Below, one piece after another: positions 58,864 through 64,000 of a stretch of DNA of 64,000 nucleotides. The notes under the pieces are model-generated. The model was not told where the DNA came from. It made no database searches and saw only the letters and a list, made by a program, of their open reading frames with translations. The translations under genes and the position numbers were made by a program. Source of the DNA: JABDBL01 sp963845445 (GTDB lineage Bacteria > Cyanobacteriota > Vampirovibrionia > Obscuribacterales > Obscuribacteraceae); assembly GCA_963845445.1 (NCBI GenBank), contig CAWJSE010000002.1, positions 496,001 through 560,000 of the forward strand, read 5' to 3'. Within the stretch, counting starts at the first letter, position 1, and every line of letters begins with the position of its first letter.

Positions 58864-59676
58864 TCAAGCGGTAGCTTTATTTACGTCAACAGCAAAATAA
58901 AGATAGCCAAGCGCGATGATGATACTGAGTAGCCACCAGAACGGTACATTGATTGACATTGATTTAAAAAGCAAATCCGCCAGTATTACCGGTGTCAAAG
59001 TAACTGACGATAACTTTACTATGGTGCCATAACTGAGTTGTTCTCCGGCCGTTAACTTAACCAAACCCCCATAAAGGAGTGTTTGGAAGGCACATAATAT
59101 AAACATCACTATTAGGGACGATAAAAATACGATTATACCCAAACACTTCAAATAAAAATTTACTGCCAATTTGACGTTGTTCTTATCTAGCTGAACGTGG
59201 TCCACAGAATGGAAATCTACTGATTCGTCTTTCTTGACGGATCGGTTAGAACTACAAATGCGCAATTTGTCGGAAGTGACGAGAATGGCACCTTTCATTT
59301 GGCTAATGTCAACAGGTTTTTCTCGAGTATCAAAGATTATGGTCACTGGTTGGATATCTCTGCTTCTCGTTCCAGCTTTTGAAGAGTCAAATGTTCCACT
59401 GTCGATAGTAACAGTATAAGGACTTGGTTTATCGATGCTGAGATGTCCGTTCTCAATTGTGATTTTAGGCATTGGTTCAATAGCTTTTTCAAACCATTGC
59501 TGCATTTTTGGCACAGCGATAAATTGAAATTGGCATGCAATTACAAGCGAAAACAGACAAGTCAAAGAAAATAAATAAAGCCAGCCGATACCGCCCCAGT
59601 ACTTGCCCACTTCCTGATAAAACGAAGGGGAGTAAAAGGCCAAATATAATGCCTGCCAACCAGAATATTGTTTCAT
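58864..59676 (-). CDS. DUF1189-like membrane protein
   Basis: The protein starts (ATG 59676) with a cytoplasmic segment and one helix (about residues 28-50). An extracytoplasmic beta domain with 'MPKITIENGHLSIDKPSPYTVTIDS' follows, then three C-terminal helices. This layout and the 'P-I-I-dG-ls' signature correspond to DUF1189, a family of unknown function found in Firmicutes and other groups. It converges on the operon before it, with 30 bases between stops. No conserved catalytic residue is visible. Confidence 0.8.
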   Translation of the reverse strand: MKQYSGWQALYLAFYSPSFYQEVGKYWGGIGWLYLFSLTCLFSLVIACQFQFIAVPKMQQWFEKAIEPMPKITIENGHLSIDKPSPYTVTIDSGTFDSSKAGTRSRDIQPVTIIFDTREKPVDISQMKGAILVTSDKLRICSSNRSVKKDESVDFHSVDHVQLDKNNVKLAVNFYLKCLGIIVFLSSLIVMFILCAFQTLLYGGLVKLTAGEQLSYGTIVKLSSVTLTPVILADLLFKSMSINVPFWWLLSIIIALGYLYFAVDVNKATA

Positions 59677-59949
59677 ATGATTTATTCTTTCCTTCTTAGC
59701 TAATCACTATTGTCGGCGGCTATTTGTCTTAATGGAGATAAATGCGTTCTTTGTCTCTGATCCAATCATTCCTCTTCGCCTACGATTATAAACTGCAACC
59801 AAGAATTCTTCTTTCGCAGCAACCGACTGATAAATCAGAAAGCTACTCTACTCAAATGATTTTGCTTTTTAAGGCTTATTTGCTAGGTTGCCAGACAATA
59901 TTCGGCTAAAATTAGCTGCAAATGAATTACCAACCAATGGAGTACTAAT

Positions 59950-60310
59950 ATGTATTCAAGCTCAACCAGCGACATGAAAGTCACTACCACTATGAATTTC
60001 GATGGTTATCGAATTAAGGAGTATAAGGGAATTGTTCGTGGTTTGATTGTGCGATCGCCCACGATTGCCCAGGGGTTTTTAGGGGGACTAAAATCTATTA
60101 TTGGTGGAACAAATAGGATCCTACGCAGAAATGTGTGAACAAGGGCGAGAACAATCATTCGAATTGCTAATTGAGCATGCCAAAAGTATGGGAGCCAATG
60201 CGGTCATTGGACTAAGATATGATACTTCGGACGTCGGCGCACAAATAGGAGCCACCGAAATACTTTGCTATGGTACTGCGGTAGTGATAGCGCCTGAAAG
60301 TTCAGTTTAG
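59950..60310 (+). CDS. YbjQ/UPF0145-like protein (one frameshift)
   Basis: The first frame gives 'KVTTTMNFDGYRIKEYKGIVRGLIVRSPTIAQGFLGGLKSIIGG', and the second, entered near 60105 by dropping one A from 'ggaaca', gives 'QIGSYAEMCEQGREQSFELLIEHAKSMGANAVIGLRYDTSDVG'. Together they are the YbjQ (DUF74) family, about 120 residues, which form small pentamers of unknown function, sometimes annotated as heavy-metal binding. I see no metal motif here. The gene stands alone between divergent and convergent neighbours. Confidence 0.85.
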
Positions 60311-60350
60311 GATTTTGCTTTCTTAATACCTAATCTGGCAAGTCAAGATG

Positions 60351-61254
60351 TCAGCCCAATTCGTTCTTTAAGCGTGCGATGCGTTCTTCTAAGGGAGGAT
60401 GCGTTGACAAATTGAAAAATCCCCATATGCCGCTGCCATTGCCAGATATTTTCATGGTCTGCACCGCTGGTTGGGCTCTGGGATCTACTTAGATCAGAAG
60501 TTCTTCGCAAAGCTTCTAGCGCACCAATCATTTTATTTTTGCCAGCTAATTGTGCTCCACCATCATCAGCTTTGCATTCGCGCTTACGATTATAAAAGAC
60601 AATTAAGAGATAGCCGAAAAACATAAATACAACTTGCAATAGCATGCTTACCAAATAAAAAGCCCAATCATTTCTATCCGACTTAGAGTCTCCACGTGTT
60701 ACAGCATAGGCTATTAAACGTGATGCAAACATTACAAAGGCATTTACCACCCCTTGTAGAAGAGTCATTGTAACCATATCACCATTAGCGACATGGCTGA
60801 TTTCGTGTCCTAATACACCTTCTAATTCGTCTGCATTCATAAGATTAAGAATGCCGCTTGATACAGCAACTAAAGCCCGAGACTTAGAAGGGCCTGTTGC
60901 AAATGCATTTGCTTCTTCCGATTGATAAATACCTATTTCAGGCAAAGTATCAATACCTGCTTTACTGCACAAGCGCCGCACCAGATCAACTAGCCAACGC
61001 TCTTTTGGAGAACAATTATTCGGATCGATTAACTGAACGCCGTAGCTCCATTTAGCCACTGCCCGCGACATAGCTAATGAAATAAAAGATCCAGCAAAAC
61101 CCCATATTAAGCAAAAGATAGCCAGGCTAGGAATATTTAAACCATATTGAGTGAGATATGGCTGCACATGTAAAACTGCCAAAATCACTGAAATAGTAGT
61201 TACTACTATTATGTTCAAAGCGAGAAAAAGTAAAATGCGCTTGCCCAATTGCAT
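60351..61254 (-). CDS. htpX: HtpX-like membrane zinc metalloprotease (frameshift near the C-terminus)
   Basis: ATG 61254 follows AAGGAG. Two N-terminal helices are followed by the M48 protease domain with 'GVLGHEISHVANGD' (HExxH), a second helix pair, and the third ligand in 'NRKRECKADDGGAQLAG'. Near 60493 the frame changes: removing one base gives 'DPRAQPAVQTMKISGNGSGIWGFFNLSTHPPLEERIARLKNELG', which is the standard HtpX ending with its STHPP motif, stopping at 60351. As given, the frame would run on to 60343 with a scrambled tail. HtpX degrades misfolded membrane proteins. Confidence 0.95.
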
Positions 61255-61391
61255 AAATATTCTCCTTGCAAAGTGCGTATAGAACCTTGCGGTTATAAAT
61301 CTTATTCCCGCTGGAGTACAGCCCTAGCGGTATTCTGTATTAATGTATGATTAAAGTCAAATTGTTTTGAGTTTTAAAGAGGAAACACTAA

Positions 61392-63110
61392 GTGCGTTGG
61401 TCCCAAGCTTTTATCCCTACTCTAAGAGAAGATCCGGCTGGCGCGGAGGCTATTAGCCATAAATTACTGCAACGTGGCGGCTATATCCGTCAGCTTACGG
61501 CTGGTGTTTATATACTGTTGCCTTTGGCTCAAAGGGTGAGACTTAAGGTGATTGAAATCATCCGGCAAGAGATGAATAGAATTGGTGGCCAAGAATTTGT
61601 GTTCTCGGCTTTGCAACCCGCTGAATTGTGGCAAACATCTGGTAGATGGGATGTTGTATCGGATATCATGTTTCGTTTGCGTGATCGCAAAGATGCACCG
61701 ATGGCATTAGGTCTGACCCATGAGGAAGCATTTACGCTTATTGCCAGCCAGAGCATTAATTCTTACAGACAATTACCCCAGATTTGGTATCAGATTCAAA
61801 CTAAATTTCGTGATGAAGCAAGACCAAAATCCGGTCTTTTACGGTTGCGCGAGTTCACCATGAAGGATGCGTATTCACTAGACATTGATCAAGCCGGTTT
61901 AGATAAATCATATAAGGCGCATTACGAAGCTTATTGCAAAATATACGAGCGCTGCGGACTGACTTTCAAAGCAGTTCAGGCAAGCTCCGGTGCTATGGGC
62001 GGCAGCGAGTCTACCGAATTTATGGTGTGGACAGAAGCGGGCGAAGATCGAATTGTTCTTTGCAAAAATTGTGGTTATGCGGCAAATACAGAAAAAGCTG
62101 TGGCTAAAATTATCCCTTATGAAGAAAATGGTAGTGAAACTTTAGCTTTGGAACAGTTTCCTACTCCGGGTATACGTACAATTGAACAACTGGTAAAGTT
62201 CAGCAAGGAAGCTAGTGCAGAAAAGCAAATCAAGTCATTGGTTTTTATGATAAACGATGAATTGATGATAATACTAATGCGTGGCGATCACGACTTGAAT
62301 GAAGCCAAATTGCAATCCGTTCTAGGTACAAGCAAGCTTAGACCAGCTAATGAAAGAGAGATTCAAGATGCACTGGGAGCTTTGCCCGGATCACTTGGTG
62401 CGGTCAATGTCACCAAGGACAAATATCCCAAAATAAAAAAGATTATTGCCGATCATCATCTGAAAGATCGCAAGAATATGGTCACTGGAGCAAATAAAGA
62501 CGATCTGCACTGGAGAGGTGTTAATGTCAGTCGTGATATTAAAGTGGACGAATGGGCGGACCTTCATGTAGTAAGTGAAAGTGCTAGCTGTGATAAATGC
62601 AGTCATAAACTTGAGATGGTCAAAGGTCTTGAAGTAGGGCACATTTTCAAGCTCGGCACAAAATATTCCGAGGCATTTAAAGCCAGTGCTCTTTTAGCAG
62701 ATGGTTCCGCAGTGCCTATCGTAATGGGTTGCTATGGAATTGGTGTAGAGCGCATTATCGCAGCCGCTGTCGAACTATATAATGACGAAAGCGGCATCAT
62801 TTGGCCTGCCTCCATTGCTCCATTTTCGTTAGTGATTACGCCCGTAAGCATTAAGGATGAAAAACAAATGACCATAGCAACAAGAATCTACGATGAATTA
62901 AGTAAAGATGGCATCGATGTTTTATTGGACGATCGCGATGAACGTCCCGGTGTTAAATTTAAAGACGCTGATCTAATAGGTATTCCATTCCGGGTGACTG
63001 TGGGAAAATCAATCGAAAAAGGCGAAATAGAATTGTTTAAACGTTCAGATAAGACTATAAAAATGGTTCCGATTGATACAGCGACAAAAATTATCAAAGA
63101 ACAATTATAA
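61392..63110 (+). CDS. proS: prolyl-tRNA synthetase, bacterial type
   Basis: GTG 61392 follows AGAGG at 9 bases. The class II core is complete: 'LRQLTAGVYILLPLAQRV'-type motif 1, motif 2 'TKFRDEARPKSGLLRLREFTMKDAYS' and motif 3 'VMGCYGIGVERIIAA'. Between motifs 2 and 3 the insertion (INS) editing domain (about residues 225-405) characteristic of bacterial ProRS is present. The C-terminal anticodon-binding domain ends 'KTIKMVPIDTATKIIKEQL'. The 572-residue length is normal. It charges tRNA(Pro); its INS domain edits Ala-tRNA, while the YbaK-like protein at 35557 may help in trans. Confidence 0.97.
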   Translation: MRWSQAFIPTLREDPAGAEAISHKLLQRGGYIRQLTAGVYILLPLAQRVRLKVIEIIRQEMNRIGGQEFVFSALQPAELWQTSGRWDVVSDIMFRLRDRKDAPMALGLTHEEAFTLIASQSINSYRQLPQIWYQIQTKFRDEARPKSGLLRLREFTMKDAYSLDIDQAGLDKSYKAHYEAYCKIYERCGLTFKAVQASSGAMGGSESTEFMVWTEAGEDRIVLCKNCGYAANTEKAVAKIIPYEENGSETLALEQFPTPGIRTIEQLVKFSKEASAEKQIKSLVFMINDELMIILMRGDHDLNEAKLQSVLGTSKLRPANEREIQDALGALPGSLGAVNVTKDKYPKIKKIIADHHLKDRKNMVTGANKDDLHWRGVNVSRDIKVDEWADLHVVSESASCDKCSHKLEMVKGLEVGHIFKLGTKYSEAFKASALLADGSAVPIVMGCYGIGVERIIAAAVELYNDESGIIWPASIAPFSLVITPVSIKDEKQMTIATRIYDELSKDGIDVLLDDRDERPGVKFKDADLIGIPFRVTVGKSIEKGEIELFKRSDKTIKMVPIDTATKIIKEQL

Positions 63111-63230
63111 TCATGCCCTGCGCAATTGAAAGCTGCCAAATAATATTAAAAACCCAATAATAACTATAATGGAGCAACGACTCAATTAACAAAATCAGGT
63201 AAGATGCTAAACAGCTAAAGGGGGATGCTT

Positions 63231-63488
63231 ATGGTAGAAAATGATAATAGTTCTGAATCTATCAAATCAGAATTACACAATGACATGGATATCCCTCGCT
63301 GGGTATATTCTTTGGCAATGTTCATAGTCATTTTGGTCATGTTCATATTACTGTTTCAACACGATTTTAATGGAGCAATTATTGCGTTATTTGCTACCGT
63401 TGTATTGATATATAGTGTTCAAAATCAACAAATAGAATACCTCACCAAGCGACTGAATGACGCAGAAAACCGAACCAAATCTAGCTAA
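63231..63488 (+). CDS. small membrane protein with C-terminal coiled coil
   Basis: I place the start at ATG 63231 because 'agggggatgctt' then gives a well-spaced ribosome-binding site; ATG 63225 would abut it. The 85-residue protein has two adjacent membrane helices (about residues 25-45 and 47-62) and a charged C-terminal helix (QNQQIEYLTKRLNDAENRTKSS) that may form a coiled coil. No family is recognised. Confidence 0.65.
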   Translation: MVENDNSSESIKSELHNDMDIPRWVYSLAMFIVILVMFILLFQHDFNGAIIALFATVVLIYSVQNQQIEYLTKRLNDAENRTKSS

Positions 63489-63580
63489 TGGCAGTCTATA
63501 ATTGTTGCCATTGCTACCATCATTGGACATGCTCTATTTCTATACGAAGTTAGATGATTCATTCAACGTAATCAGTCGAC

Positions 63581-64000
63581 TTAGTAACTAAATTTACCCA
63601 ATTCCACCTTGCCGTGAAATACCCAATAAACAACAAAGGTATAGGCTAAGACAAATGGAATCCCGAGGCAGGCAACGATAAACATTATTTCTAGCGTTGC
63701 TTGCGAAGAAGCAGCATTGTAAATATTCAGACTATAGCTAGGATTGAGACTTGAAACAATTAGATTTGGATAAATAGCTATACCAAATAAGGCAGCTAAA
63801 GCACTTAGTGTACATATTGATGCTACGAATGCCCAACCGGGCTTTTTCAAAATTAGCATACGTGGAATGCTGGCAATGGCTATTATATTCAAAACTACTA
63901 CCGACCACAGAATAGGCATTTTTTCTAAATTAGCAATGGCAGTGGGTACCTTGATCAACGTCACTATAGTAGTGGTGATATAAAATGCCAAAAATATAGT
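63581..64000 (-). CDS. cydB: cytochrome bd ubiquinol oxidase subunit II (CydB), 3' part
   Basis: The last 139 residues of a CydB-type subunit run off the window's right edge. Four membrane helices and the family pattern 'YPNLIVSSLNPSYSLNIYNAASSQATLEIMFIVACLGIPFVLAYTFVVYWVFHGKV' are visible. CydAB is a high-affinity quinol oxidase insensitive to many inhibitors. cydA would be expected upstream, outside the window. With the cbb3 oxidase at the other edge this gives the organism two low-oxygen terminal oxidases. Confidence 0.9.
   Translation of the reverse strand, partial: TIFLAFYITTTIVTLIKVPTAIANLEKMPILWSVVVLNIIAIASIPRMLILKKPGWAFVASICTLSALAALFGIAIYPNLIVSSLNPSYSLNIYNAASSQATLEIMFIVACLGIPFVLAYTFVVYWVFHGKVELGKFSY

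Noticed and set aside
63487..63512. Hairpin AATGGCA-12 bases-TGCCATT after the small membrane protein as a terminator
   Set aside because: No following T-run, long loop and AT-rich stem; too weak to call.

Overview
The window is low-GC bacterial DNA (near 40% by eye). It most likely comes from a non-photosynthetic relative of Cyanobacteria that respires oxygen, of the Melainabacteria/Vampirovibrionia (Obscuribacterales) kind. The main reasons are a HAS-barrel protein and a DUF4330 protein of cyanobacterial type, an aldehyde-deformylating-oxygenase-like protein, a protein built from 'YPHVTALEQAILGQ'-type repeats, and respiratory genes with no photosystem genes. This placement is an inference from gene content; no 16S gene is present.

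Layout. 1-8072 (+) is one dense respiratory cluster: the end of ccoN, a ccoO with an extra cytochrome c domain, ccoS, a small membrane protein, a dihaem cytochrome c lipoprotein, a Rieske protein, a cytochrome b lacking both haem bH ligands, two small membrane proteins, a second cytochrome b fused to a 2[4Fe-4S] ferredoxin, an MvhD-like iron-sulfur subunit and a 40-residue membrane peptide. 8356-15000 holds secreted proteins of unknown role and a very large TadG-like protein. 15591-23502 (mostly -) has a TetR regulator, an O-antigen-ligase-like protein, DUF4330, an HldE-type kinase with a new N-terminus, a slipin, fmt and a HAS-barrel protein. 23648-25745 is a tRNA-Cys/tRNA-Val locus followed by a remnant IS481 transposase and a decayed second copy of tRNA-Val.

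25928-34000 is an accessory stretch of DUF4034, TPR, polytopic membrane and Tad/pilin-like proteins. 34271-41130 returns to core genes: a NarK-type transporter, a YbaK-like protein, the str operon (rpsL-rpsG-fusA), a tandem GNAT protein and smpB. 41209-55632 has a GHL10-like glycosidase broken by about seven frameshifts, a DUF255 thioredoxin-fold protein, a Nudix hydrolase and a cyclic beta-1,2-glucan synthase of about 2,900 residues. 56227-58834 is a three-gene operon encoding an aldehyde-deformylating-oxygenase-like di-iron protein, a helical protein and an acyl-thioester-reductase-like SDR. The window ends with DUF1189, YbjQ, HtpX and ProS genes and the 3' end of cydB, so a cbb3 oxidase lies at one edge and a bd oxidase at the other.

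A caution applies throughout. About two dozen reading frames, including the essential genes rpsL, fusA and htpX, are interrupted by what looks in nearly every case like a single-base indel, often in short homopolymers. Where the protein continues cleanly in another frame I give the joined span as one gene. Sequencing error is the simplest explanation, but fusA is different: a 19-base near-palindrome interrupts an otherwise gap-free protein.
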